From Lycocorax pyrrhopterus obiensis (taxonomy: Eukaryota > Chordata > Aves > Passeriformes > Paradisaeidae), in the NCBI GenBank assembly GCA_014706295.1, contig JACSVZ010000008.1, positions 3,111,376 to 3,175,375 of the forward strand: 64,000 bases of DNA. Reading direction: 5' to 3'. Numbering within the stretch: position 1 is the stretch's first letter; every line of letters starts with the position of its first letter. This document shows positions 45,085-57,600 of this stretch, one piece after another. Position numbers and translations under genes: made by a program. The notes beneath the pieces were generated by a model. That model searched no databases. It was not told where the DNA came from and worked only from the letters and a program-made list of their open reading frames with translations.

Positions 45085-45930
45085 TAAAACTCAGCAGAGA
45101 AATCAAGGCCACTCGAGCCACACCCTTTCAACATTGGAGGAAAAAATACTGAGATATTACAAATTGGAATCACAATTTACTGAAGAAATTGCAATAAACA
45201 CAATGATATTAATAAAAGATTGTACAAAAGAGAGGATGGTTTACAGCTTTCATTCACCATTGGTGACCATCCAAAAAGGATGGTCACCACTGAACAAACG
45301 AAGCAGCCAACAAAAGGAGCTCATGTCTCTCTGTGTTGCTCAGGTTACACCGCAGGGGCTATTCACAGGCGTTATCCTACTACTGGCCACCACGTGGCCC
45401 CCCCCAAGCAACAAAGGCAAGATGGTGGAGGGCCCCTGCAGCGACCATTTTCCTCCCTCTAGCCCGGGGAAAAAAAAAAACTAAAAAACCAGTGGAAATG
45501 AGGGACAGAACCTCCACTGTGCTGGGTGATGCAGTCCAGGCGACGGCAATTGTGAAACAGCTGTAAGATGGTTTGCGAAGTGGTGACTCCTGGGCTGGAC
45601 CGCAGCTGTGGTGGGTTCCAGGCAGGCTTCTCTCTGTGCTGCAGCAGTGGGGGTGGTGGTGCTGGCAGGCTCTCTTTAGTTGGCAGTGGCAACCAGGAGT
45701 TGCTGAGAAGCCACTCCTGGATTGGACTGTGACCATGGTGGGGTTCCAGGCAGGCTTTCTCTCTGCTGCGGCAGTGGTGGTGGCAGTGCCAGCAGGTTCT
45801 CTCTCCCTGCAATGGCAGTGTCTGAGAGCTGGCCAAGAGAGTGGCAACCCTTCTGCTTCCAGCCTCTCCCGCTTTCCCTTCTGAAATCACACCCCCAGAG
45901 TGGTTGTGTGGGTGTTACCAAATATTCAAC
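45085..45930 (-). repeat. LTR-like element with an internal duplication
   Basis: The first part resembles the previous LTR (TTTACTGAAGAAATTGCAAT, then a TTAATAAAAGATTGTACAAA stretch). It contains two diverged copies of a roughly 115-bp G-rich segment (about 45585-45695 and 45700-45815), each with GGTTCCAGGCAGGCTT. Boundaries are approximate. Confidence 0.45.
45261..45289. repeat. Perfect short inverted repeat (hairpin)
   Basis: TGGTGACCATCC, a 5-base AAAAA loop, then GGATGGTCACCA. Twelve perfect base pairs inside the LTR-like element. Confidence 0.9.
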
Positions 45931-46039
45931 ACTGAAGCTCCATGGACTTGCTTTGTAACCATAATATTATCCTTCCCTTATTCTACACCATCCATAATAT
46001 GCCCAGATTTATACCTCTCAACTATATACATGTAAAATA

Positions 46040-46450
46040 TTCTTGCCTTGCCTTGCCTACCCATCCCTTGCCTCGCATTGCCTTATATGCATTCCCTGCT
46101 TTGACTTACCTGTCCCTTTCTTACCTGGCCTTGCCTTGCCTAGCCCTTCCTGTCCCTGCCTGGCCTACCCATCATTGGACTTACCTTCCTATGCTCAGCC
46201 TTACCTACAACTTCTGGGCCTTTTCTCAGCTAACACTCCTGTTGCTTTCCCCTCACTGCTCTTGCCTTCCCTAACATCTTCTTTGACTTGCTTAGAATAG
46301 CCTACACTTTGATTGCATTGCCTTGCCTGCATGGAAGGCAAGGGAAAGCAAAGGAGTGGTAGGAAGGGCAAGGGAGACATAGGCAAGGGAAGGCAAAGCA
46401 AATGTAGGCAAGGAAAAACTAGGCAAGTTGCTGAAGGCAAGGCAAAGCCA
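46040..46450. repeat. TTGCC-rich then GGCAA-rich DNA, left outer end
   Basis: Degenerate TTGCC/CTTGCC motifs up to about 46325, then a switch around TTGCCTGCATGGAAGGCAAG to GGCAAGG motifs on the same strand. This gives a smaller imperfect palindrome at the tip of the arm. Confidence 0.85.
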
Positions 46451-48637
46451 AGTGACTCGGAGTGCCTTTCCATGCAAAAGCAAATTATGTTGTGCCAGTG
46501 TTGCTGGAGCAGATGTTAAGGTACCATGAGGAGGAATAATCTAGCAAGATATTTCTGTCCTGGCCACTTCCGTGTAGGAGCAATTGTTGGACATATTCTG
46601 TACTGGAGGTGGTATGTAACTTTTTCTTGGTAGTTTCCTGAATAAAAATGGCAATGTGTTTTCATGGGAAGGAAATCACGCAGCCCCAATGTTGTATGTG
46701 CAGATAAGAAGCTGCCTAGTGGAGGTCAAGGGTGGCAGCAACCTTCTGTCCTGGAATATTCAGCGTAGAAGCACTGCCTCAATTCGTACAATTATGGAAT
46801 CAGTACCCATCTTTGGAAGGCGGTCTCCTGAAAGAGTCAATTTGGCGTGTGGTTTCCACTTTTCAGAGGTGGCCTTCTGAAATTCTGGCAGCACATGTTT
46901 TTGGACAAGGTAAGCAGCTATGCTGAGCCTTGGTGTGCAGCTGATCTAGTGTCCTGGGCAGGTAATGCCCAGTAGCAGTGTTCCGGCAGCTTTGTATGGG
47001 ATCAGTTCCTGGATGCTTTGCATTTTGGAGGAGGAGATGCCTTCTTTTTTTTTGGAGACGGGCTTGTAGTTCCTCCCTTTGGCAAAGAGAGCAAGTTTGG
47101 ATCGGCACGCTGGGGGCCCTTAGTGAATTGAAAGGCTTTTCCCAGAAGGCAGTTCTCTGCGTTAGAGCTGTCGAACTGTGGGTGGGAATGCAAATGCCAG
47201 GCTCTTGAGCCTTTTGTCCTGGTATATTCGGTGTGTGAGCAGTCTCTGGTGCCGTTCTCTTTGAATCCTGACGCTGGGAGCCGGGCGGCTTAGGATGGTA
47301 CCTAGAGCTGAGAAGGAAAGTGCCCATAGCGGGGTGTGTGCTGCTAGTTGGAGGGGGTGCAGTCGCAGTTGTAGGCAGCAAGAGCTTTCTCAGCTGGCAC
47401 TTTTGTGAGCTCTGCTTTTGCCCGATGTTTTCAAGCTGGTGGCTGGACTCTGCGAGAGTGAAAGGATTTGCTAGGGCAAAGGAGGCCGTGTTGCTCTTTG
47501 AGTGTGGTGCGAAGAAGAGTTTGCACTTGGAAGGGGAAGAGAAGGGAGATCTTTTTGTCCCGACACGGTTGATTGGAGAGCAGGGACGTTTCCGACCTGG
47601 CTCCGCCCTTGGGCCGGCTCCGAGCTGGGCGAGTGCGTTTCCCTCTTTTGCAAGTCGACAGCCCCATCGTGTGGTTGTTGTGGCGAGCCGCTGACAGCGC
47701 CCAGGAAAAAGCCGAGCGCTTTGCTGGCGCGGCCCCGTTCGCGTGGCAGCAGTTCGTGGAAGGGCTCCGCTGTGGATCCTGGCTCTTGGAGACCGACAGA
47801 ATGTGATCCTGCATCTAGCGGCGAAGGAAGAAGAATCTTTTCGCTCTTGGCTGTGCAGTTTATCGGCTGCAAAAGGAAATGCAATTCCAGCACGGCCTCT
47901 TTCTTTACAACTTTGTCTGCCCCATTAGCTGCTTAACATGTAACACGCACCCACTGCTTTGCATCGAACCCCCTGCAGATATGCCCTTTCTCTCGAGATC
48001 TGTGTACCTTGCCCTCTCACTCTCGCAAGTCCCAAACACCCTTCAAAACATCCAGTCGCTGCACGCAAAGAAAAAGTCCTAGAACAAGAAGCCAGTGCTG
48101 GCATTCCTAGTCCCGCTAAAGTCAGGAAACTAGGTGAAACACGCTAGTGAGCCCCACTGTCATTCTCGACCAGATCTAGAGCATCATCACATTCTCTCAA
48201 AGTGACGGACCCACGGTCACAGAGCAGCCCTTCCAGCTGCAGTTCTGACTGAGAGCTGTGACAGGAGAGATAGCATTTGTTGGCGTTCCCTCTTCCCTGG
48301 GAACTCGGTGTTCGCTGGGCAATCGCTTTCCCACGCCTTCAGTGTCGCCGAGTTCAAGCAGCTCGCGCTCACAGAGATCGAAGTGTCAAGATAGAAGACA
48401 TTCCCGAAGTACCCTATTTTTATAGCAGCAGTAGAATTGTGCACAGCAGCCGGCGGCTCTGCAGCTTCTTTCTCACGTAGACATGCCGTCACACTGTTCA
48501 CGCTCTCAGCTCCCTTGCCCAGCATTCAGCAGCTGCTAGCATGGAACAAGGCTCGAGAAGTACAAGCCAGTGCTGGGCTTCACCTTCACCTTAACGCACG
48601 TAAGCCACATCAAACCCATCGGGGCACTCTGTACTTC
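46040..48637 (+). repeat. Left arm of a long inverted repeat
   Basis: Reverse complement of 60825-63085. From about 47010 to 48637 positions in the two arms add up to 109462-109463, so almost no indels separate them there. The outer part (46040-46620) matches less well, and about 350 bp at 46640-46985 is absent from the right arm. The outermost 280 bp is TTGCC-rich. The innermost 300 bp (about 48330-48637) is a diverged copy of part of the 1246-bp array unit. I recognise no gene. Confidence 0.93.
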
Positions 48638-51600
48638 CCTTCACCTCAGCAGCTACCATTGTGTTCTCTGCATATAGGAGCCTAAGCTAAGTGCAGTTGT
48701 TTGCACAGAAGACTGGAAGAGGAATAAGTGGCAGCAAAAGTAGCCGTCTTTGAACTTCCTTCTTCTCCTGCTGACGTGAATTCTGCCGGCAAGCGAGTGG
48801 CAGGCACGCTTTCCTTGCAGTCTGTACCACGCGCATACAAGCCATTTGCACGCCAGCTTCGTTCTTCGCCTTATGTTACATGCCGCGCTTTCATTCTCCC
48901 GGAGGCGAACAGTCGTCTGCTTCTCGCACCGAACGCTGTGTCGGCGGAGAAGCGCACCAGAGCACTGCTTCTGCCGAAACACGCCTGGCCCATACACATT
49001 CCCTCTCAGCGCTACGTACCACCACATTCTGCCTCTCCTGTGCTCCGAATCGAAACAGAAAGCCCTTCGGCTGTGTCTCGCACAGAGAACTGTGCCAGAA
49101 CACAACGCTTCCCGGAGCTGGCCCCTGCAACTCGTGGCAACTTGAATTTGCAGCGCATTCCAGGGGCAGTCTTTTTCCCTTTACAACCTGCCCAGCGCCG
49201 TCAGATCGCGGTGCTCTCTGCACGGTCCTTGTCAGCTCGAAGTAACCCCGCGCACATTACAGGCTGGTAAAGACCAAAGATCCGGGTCGATGTCTCGCAG
49301 AGAAAAATGTGCCAGCACGAAAGCATGTTCTTAATTACCCATTCTCTTCGGCCAGACTGCTCTGCTCTGTTGAAAGTCTTGGACGCTGAAACACTCAGGT
49401 GCTGCTCTCCTGGCACATTTCGCTGAGCGAGAGCTAGACGGACAGTGAAACAGAAGGAGAATGATTACACCCGGAGGTGAGGAAAATCCGTGCACAGCAC
49501 ACTGTGGATGCGAGCTGCTTCAGGAAGTAACGCGCAGCCTTTGGACTTCATCACACAACCTGGCTAGAAGCAGTTTCTTAAACCTTCAGTGTTGCAGAGT
49601 GCATGCAGCTTGTGCTCACCCAGAAGGACGCGTCAAAAAAGAAGGCGTTCTTGAAGTCGCCCTTCTCCAAGCAACCTTGAAACGGCGCAAAACACACGGC
49701 GGCTCTGTAGCTTCCTTCTCAGCTACACATTGCTGGCACACTGTTCACGCTCGCAGCTCCGTTGCCAACCTCCAGCAGCTGCTAGGACGGAACAAGGCTC
49801 GAGAAGTTAAAGCCAATGCTGGGCTTCACCTTCACCTTAACGCACGTAAGCCACATCAAACCCATCGGGGCACTCTGTACTTCCCTTCACCTCAGCAGCT
49901 ACCATTGTGTTCTCTGCATATAGGAGCCTAAGCTAAGTGCAGTTGTTTGCACAGAAGACTGGAAGAGGAATAAGTGGCAGCAAAAGTAGCCGTCTTTGAA
50001 CTTCCTTCTTCTCCTGCTGACGTGAATTCTGCCGGCAAGCGAGTGGCAGGCACGCTTTCCTTGCAGTCTGTACCACGCGCATACAAGCCATTTGCACGCC
50101 AGCTTCGTTCTTCGCCTTATGTTACATGCCGCGCTTTCATTCTCCCGGAGGCGAACAGTCGTCTGCTTCTCGCACCGAACGCTGTGTCGGCGGAGAAGCG
50201 CACCAGAGCACTGCTTCTGCCGAAACACGCCTGGCCCATACACATTCCCTCTCAGCGCTACGTACCACCACATTCTGCCTCTCCTGTGCTCCGAATCGAA
50301 ACAGAAAGCCCTTCGGCTGTGTCTCGCACAGAGAACTGTGCCAGAACACAACGCTTCCCGGAGCTGGCCCCTGCAACTCGTGGCAACTTGAATTTGCAGC
50401 GCATTCCAGGGGCAGTCTTTTTCCCTTTACAACCTGCCCAGCGCCGTCAGATCGCGGTGCTCTCTGCACGGTCCTTGTCAGCTCGAAGTAACCCCGCGCA
50501 CATTACAGGCTGGTAAAGACCAAAGATCCGGGTCGATGTCTCGCAGAGAAAAATGTGCCAGCACGAAAGCATGTTCTTAATTACCCATTCTCTTCGGCCA
50601 GACTGCTCTGCTCTGTTGAAAGTCTTGGACGCTGAAACACTCAGGTGCTGCTCTCCTGGCACATTTCGCTGAGCGAGAGCTAGACGGACAGTGAAACAGA
50701 AAGAGAATGATTACACCCGGAGGTGAGGAAAATCCGTGCACAGCACACTGTGGATGCGAGCTGCTTCAGGAAGTAACGCGCAGCCTTTGGACTTCATCAC
50801 ACAACCTGGCTAGAAGCAGTTTCTTAAACCTTCAGTGTTGCAGAGTGCATGCAGCTTGTGCTCACCCAGAAGGACGCGTCAAAAAAGAAGGCGTTCTTGA
50901 AGTCGCCCTTCTCCAAGCAACCTTGAAACGGCGCAAAACACACGGCGGCTCTGTAGCTTCCTTCTCAGCTACACATTGCTGGCACACTGTTCACGCTCGC
51001 AGCTCCGTTGCCAACCTCCAGCAGCTGCTAGGACGGAACAAGGCTCGAGAAGTTAAAGCCAATGCTGGGCTTCACCTTCACCTTACCGCACGTAAGCCAC
51101 ATCAAACCCATCGGGGCACTCTGTACTTCCCTTCACCTCAGCAGCTACCATTGTGTTCTCTGCATATAGGAGCCTAAGCTAAGTGCAGTTGTTTGCACAG
51201 AAGACTGGAAGAGGAATAAGTGGCAGCAAAAGTAGCCGTCTTTGAACTTCCTTCTTCTCCTGCTGACGTGAATTCTGCCGGCAAGCGAGTGGCAGGCACG
51301 CTTTCCTTGCAGTCTGTACCACGCGCATACAAGCCATTTGCACGCCAGCTTCGTTCTTCGCCTTATGTTACATGCCGCGCTTTCATTCTCCCGGAGGCGA
51401 ACAGTCGTCTGCTTCTCGCACCGAACGCTGTGTCGGCGGAGAAGCGCACCAGAGCACTGCTTCTGCCGAAACACGCCTGGCCCATACACATTCCCTCTCA
51501 GCGCTACGTACCACCACATTCTGCCTCTCCTGTGCTCCGAATCGAAACAGAAAGCCCTTCGGCTGTGTCTCGCACAGAGAACTGTGCCAGAACACAACGC

Positions 51601-54600
51601 TTCCCGGAGCTGGCCCCTGCAACTCGTGGCAACTTGAATTTGCAGCGCATTCCAGGGGCAGTCTTTTTCCCTTTACAACCTGCCCAGCGCCGTCAGATCG
51701 CGGTGCTCTCTGCACGGTCCTTGTCAGCTCGAAGTAACCCCGCGCACATTACAGGCTGGTAAAGACCAAAGATCCGGGTCGATGTCTCGCAGAGAAAAAT
51801 GTGCCAGCACGAAAGCATGTTCTTAATTACCCATTCTCTTCGGCCAGACTGCTCTGCTCTCTTGAAAGTCTTGGACGCTGAAACACTCAGGTGCTGCTCT
51901 CCTGGCACATTTCGCTGAGCGAGAGCTAGACGGACAGTGAAACAGAAAGAGAATGATTACACCCGGAGGTGAGGAAAATCCGTGCACAGCACACTGTGGA
52001 TGCGAGCTGCTTCAGGAAGTAACGCGCAGCCTTTGGACTTCATCACACAACCTGGCTAGAAGCAGTTTCTTAAACCTTCAGTGTTGCAGAGTGCATGCAG
52101 CTTGTGCTCACCCAGAAGGACGCGTCAAAAAAGAAGGCGTTCTTGAAGTCGCCCTTCTCCAAGCAACCTTGAAACGGCGCAAAACACACGGCGGCTCTGT
52201 AGCTTCCTTCTCAGCTACACATTGCTGGCACACTGTTCACGCTCGCAGCTCCGTTGCCAACCTCCAGCAGCTGCTAGGACGGAACAAGGCTCGAGAAGTT
52301 AAAGCCAATGCTGGGCTTCACCTTCACCTTAACGCACGTAAGCCACATCAAACCCATCGGGGCACTCTGTACTTCCCTTCACCTCAGCAGCTACCATTGT
52401 GTTCTCTGCATATAGGAGCCTAAGCTAAGTGCAGTTGTTTGCACAGAAGACTGGAAGAGGAATAAGTGGCAGCAAAAGTAGCCGTCTTTGAACTTCCTTC
52501 TTCTCCTGCTGACGTGAATTCTGCCGGCAAGCGAGTGGCAGGCACGCTTTCCTTGCAGTCTGTACCACGCGCATACAAGCCATTTGCACGCCAGCTTCGT
52601 TCTTCGCCTTATGTTACATGCCGCGCTTTCATTCTCCCGGAGGCGAACAGTCGTCTGCTTCTCGCACCGAACGCTGTGTCGGCGGAGAAGCGCACCAGAG
52701 CACTGCTTCTGCCGAAACACGCCTGGCCCATACACATTCCCTCTCAGCGCTACGTACCACCACATTCTGCCTCTCCTGTGCTCCGAATCGAAACAGAAAG
52801 CCCTTCGGCTGTGTCTCGCACAGAGAACTGTGCCAGAACACAACGCTTCCCGGAGCTGGCCCCTGCAACTCGTGGCAACTTGAATTTGCAGCGCATTCCA
52901 GGGGCAGTCTTTTTCCCTTTACAACCTGCCCAGCGCCGTCAGATCGCGGTGCTCTCTGCACGGTCCTTGTCAGCTCGAAGTAACCCCGCGCACATTACAG
53001 GCTGGTAAAGACCAAAGATCCGGGTCGATGTCTCGCAGAGAAAAATGTGCCAGCACGAAAGCATGTTCTTAATTACCCATTCTCTTCGGCCAGACTGCTC
53101 TGCTCTGTTGAAAGTCTTGGACGCTGAAACACTCAGGTGCTGCTCTCCTGGCACATTTCGCTGAGCGAGAGCTAGACGGACAGTGAAACAGAAAGAGAAT
53201 GATTACACCCGGAGGTGAGGAAAATCCGTGCACAGCACACTGTGGATGCGAGCTGCTTCAGGAAGTAACGCGCAGCCTTTGGACTTCATCACACAACCTG
53301 GCTAGAAGCAGTTTCTTAAACCTTCAGTGTTGCAGAGTGCATGCAGCTTGTGCTCACCCAGAAGGACGCGTCAAAAAAGAAGGCGTTCTTGAAGTCGCCC
53401 TTCTCCAAGCAACCTTGAAACGGCGCAAAACACACGGCGGCTCTGTAGCTTCCTTCTCAGCTACACATTGCTGGCACACTGTTCACGCTCGCAGCTCCGT
53501 TGCCAACCTCCAGCAGCTGCTAGGACGGAACAAGGCTCGAGAAGTTAAAGCCAATGCTGGGCTTCACCTTCACCTTACCGCACGTAAGCCACATCAAACC
53601 CATCGGGGCACTCTGTACTTCCCTTCACCTCAGCAGCTACCATTGTGTTCTCTGCATATAGGAGCCTAAGCTAAGTGCAGTTGTTTGCACAGAAGACTGG
53701 AAGAGGAATAAGTGGCAGCAAAAGTAGCCGTCTTTGAACTTCCTTCTTCTCCTGCTGACGTGAATTCTGCCGGCAAGCGAGTGGCAGGCACGCTTTCCTT
53801 GCAGTCTGTACCACGCGCATACAAGCCATTTGCACGCCAGCTTCGTTCTTCGCCTTATGTTACATGCCGCGCTTTCATTCTCCCGGAGGCGAACAGTCGT
53901 CTGCTTCTCGCACCGAACGCTGTGTCGGCGGAGAAGCGCACCAGAGCACTGCTTCTGCCGAAACACGCCTGGCCCATACACATTCCCTCTCAGCGCTACG
54001 TACCACCACATTCTGCCTCTCCTGTGCTCCGAATCGAAACAGAAAGCCCTTCGGCTGTGTCTCGCACAGAGAACTGTGCCAGAACACAACGCTTCCCGGA
54101 GCTGGCCCCTGCAACTCGTGGCAACTTGAATTTGCAGCGCATTCCAGGGGCAGTCTTTTTCCCTTTACAACCTGCCCAGCGCCGTCAGATCGCGGTGCTC
54201 TCTGCACGGTCCTTGTCAGCTCGAAGTAACCCCGCGCACATTACAGGCTGGTAAAGACCAAAGATCCGGGTCGATGTCTCGCAGAGAAAAATGTGCCAGC
54301 ACGAAAGCATGTTCTTAATTACCCATTCTCTTCGGCCAGACTGCTCTGCTCTGTTGAAAGTCTTGGACGCTGAAACACTCAGGTGCTGCTCTCCTGGCAC
54401 ATTTCGCTGAGCGAGAGCTAGACGGACAGTGAAACAGAAAGAGAATGATTACACCCGGAGGTGAGGAAAATCCGTGCACAGCACACTGTGGATGCGAGCT
54501 GCTTCAGGAAGTAACGCGCAGCCTTTGGACTTCATCACACAACCTGGCTAGAAGCAGTTTCTTAAACCTTCAGTGTTGCAGAGTGCATGCAGCTTGTGCT

Positions 54601-57600
54601 CACCCAGAAGGACGCGTCAAAAAAGAAGGCGTTCTTGAAGTCGCCCTTCTCCAAGCAACCTTGAAACGGCGCAAAACACACGGCGGCTCTGTAGCTTCCT
54701 TCTCAGCTACACATTGCTGGCACACTGTTCACGCTCGCAGCTCCGTTGCCAACCTCCAGCAGCTGCTAGGACGGAACAAGGCTCGAGAAGTTAAAGCCAA
54801 TGCTGGGCTTCACCTTCACCTTACCGCACGTAAGCCACATCAAACCCATCGGGGCACTCTGTACTTCCCTTCACCTCAGCAGCTACCATTGTGTTCTCTG
54901 CATATAGGAGCCTAAGCTAAGTGCAGTTGTTTGCACAGAAGACTGGAAGAGGAATAAGTGGCAGCAAAAGTAGCCGTCTTTGAACTTCCTTCTTCTCCTG
55001 CTGACGTGAATTCTGCCGGCAAGCGAGTGGCAGGCACGCTTTCCTTGCAGTCTGTACCACGCGCATACAAGCCATTTGCACGCCAGCTTCGTTCTTCGCC
55101 TTATGTTACATGCCGCGCTTTCATTCTCCCGGAGGCGAACAGTCGTCTGCTTCTCGCACCGAACGCTGTGTCGGCGGAGAAGCGCACCAGAGCACTGCTT
55201 CTGCCGAAACACGCCTGGCCCATACACATTCCCTCTCAGCGCTACGTACCACCACATTCTGCCTCTCCTGTGCTCCGAATCGAAACAGAAAGCCCTTCGG
55301 CTGTGTCTCGCACAGAGAACTGTGCCAGAACACAACGCTTCCCGGAGCTGGCCCCTGCAACTCGTGGCAACTTGAATTTGCAGCGCATTCCAGGGGCAGT
55401 CTTTTTCCCTTTACAACCTGCCCAGCGCCGTCAGATCGCGGTGCTCTCTGCACGGTCCTTGTCAGCTCGAAGTAACCCCGCGCACATTACAGGCTGGTAA
55501 AGACCAAAGATCCGGGTCGATGTCTCGCAGAGAAAAATGTGCCAGCACGAAAGCATGTTCTTAATTACCCATTCTCTTCGGCCAGACTGCTCTGCTCTGT
55601 TGAAAGTCTTGGACGCTGAAACACTCAGGTGCTGCTCTCCTGGCACATTTCGCTGAGCGAGAGCTAGACGGACAGTGAAACAGAAAGAGAATGATTACAC
55701 CCGGAGGTGAGGAAAATCCGTGCACAGCACACTGTGGATGCGAGCTGCTTCAGGAAGTAACGCGCAGCCTTTGGACTTCATCACACAACCTGGCTAGAAG
55801 CAGTTTCTTAAACCTTCAGTGTTGCAGAGTGCATGCAGCTTGTGCTCACCCAGAAGGACGCGTCAAAAAAGAAGGCGTTCTTGAAGTCGCCCTTCTCCAA
55901 GCAACCTTGAAACGGCGCAAAACACACGGCGGCTCTGTAGCTTCCTTCTCAGCTACACATTGCTGGCACACTGTTCACGCTCGCAGCTCCGTTGCCAACC
56001 TCCAGCAGCTGCTAGGACGGAACAAGGCTCGAGAAGTTAAAGCCAATGCTGGGCTTCACCTTCACCTTACCGCACGTAAGCCACATCAAACCCATCGGGG
56101 CACTCTGTACTTCCCTTCACCTCAGCAGCTACCATTGTGTTCTCTGCATATAGGAGCCTAAGCTAAGTGCAGTTGTTTGCACAGAAGACTGGAAGAGGAA
56201 TAAGTGGCAGCAAAAGTAGCCGTCTTTGAACTTCCTTCTTCTCCTGCTGACGTGAATTCTGCCGGCAAGCGAGTGGCAGGCACGCTTTCCTTGCAGTCTG
56301 TACCACGCGCATACAAGCCATTTGCACGCCAGCTTCGTTCTTCGCCTTATGTTACATGCCGCGCTTTCATTCTCCCGGAGGCGAACAGTCGTCTGCTTCT
56401 CGCACCGAACGCTGTGTCGGCGGAGAAGCGCACCAGAGCACTGCTTCTGCCGAAACACGCCTGGCCCATACACATTCCCTCTCAGCGCTACGTACCACCA
56501 CATTCTGCCTCTCCTGTGCTCCGAATCGAAACAGAAAGCCCTTCGGCTGTGTCTCGCACAGAGAACTGTGCCAGAACACAACGCTTCCCGGAGCTGGCCC
56601 CTGCAACTCGTGGCAACTTGAATTTGCAGCGCATTCCAGGGGCAGTCTTTTTCCCTTTACAACCTGCCCAGCGCCGTCAGATCGCGGTGCTCTCTGCACG
56701 GTCCTTGTCAGCTCGAAGTAACCCCGCGCACATTACAGGCTGGTAAAGACCAAAGATCCGGGTCGATGTCTCGCAGAGAAAAATGTGCCAGCACGAAAGC
56801 ATGTTCTTAATTACCCATTCTCTTCGGCCAGACTGCTCTGCTCTGTTGAAAGTCTTGGACGCTGAAACACTCAGGTGCTGCTCTCCTGGCACATTTCGCT
56901 GAGCGAGAGCTAGACGGACAGTGAAACAGAAAGAGAATGATTACACCCGGAGGTGAGGAAAATCCGTGCACAGCACACTGTGGATGCGAGCTGCTTCAGG
57001 AAGTAACGCGCAGCCTTTGGACTTCATCACACAACCTGGCTAGAAGCAGTTTCTTAAACCTTCAGTGTTGCAGAGTGCATGCAGCTTGTGCTCACCCAGA
57101 AGGACGCGTCAAAAAAGAAGGCGTTCTTGAAGTCGCCCTTCTCCAAGCAACCTTGAAACGGCGCAAAACACACGGCGGCTCTGTAGCTTCCTTCTCAGCT
57201 ACACATTGCTGGCACACTGTTCACGCTCGCAGCTCCGTTGCCAACCTCCAGCAGCTGCTAGGACGGAACAAGGCTCGAGAAGTTAAAGCCAATGCTGGGC
57301 TTCACCTTCACCTTACCGCACGTAAGCCACATCAAACCCATCGGGGCACTCTGTACTTCCCTTCACCTCAGCAGCTACCATTGTGTTCTCTGCATATAGG
57401 AGCCTAAGCTAAGTGCAGTTGTTTGCACAGAAGACTGGAAGAGGAATAAGTGGCAGCAAAAGTAGCCGTCTTTGAACTTCCTTCTTCTCCTGCTGACGTG
57501 AATTCTGCCGGCAAGCGAGTGGCAGGCACGCTTTCCTTGCAGTCTGTACCACGCGCATACAAGCCATTTGCACGCCAGCTTCGTTCTTCGCCTTATGTTA

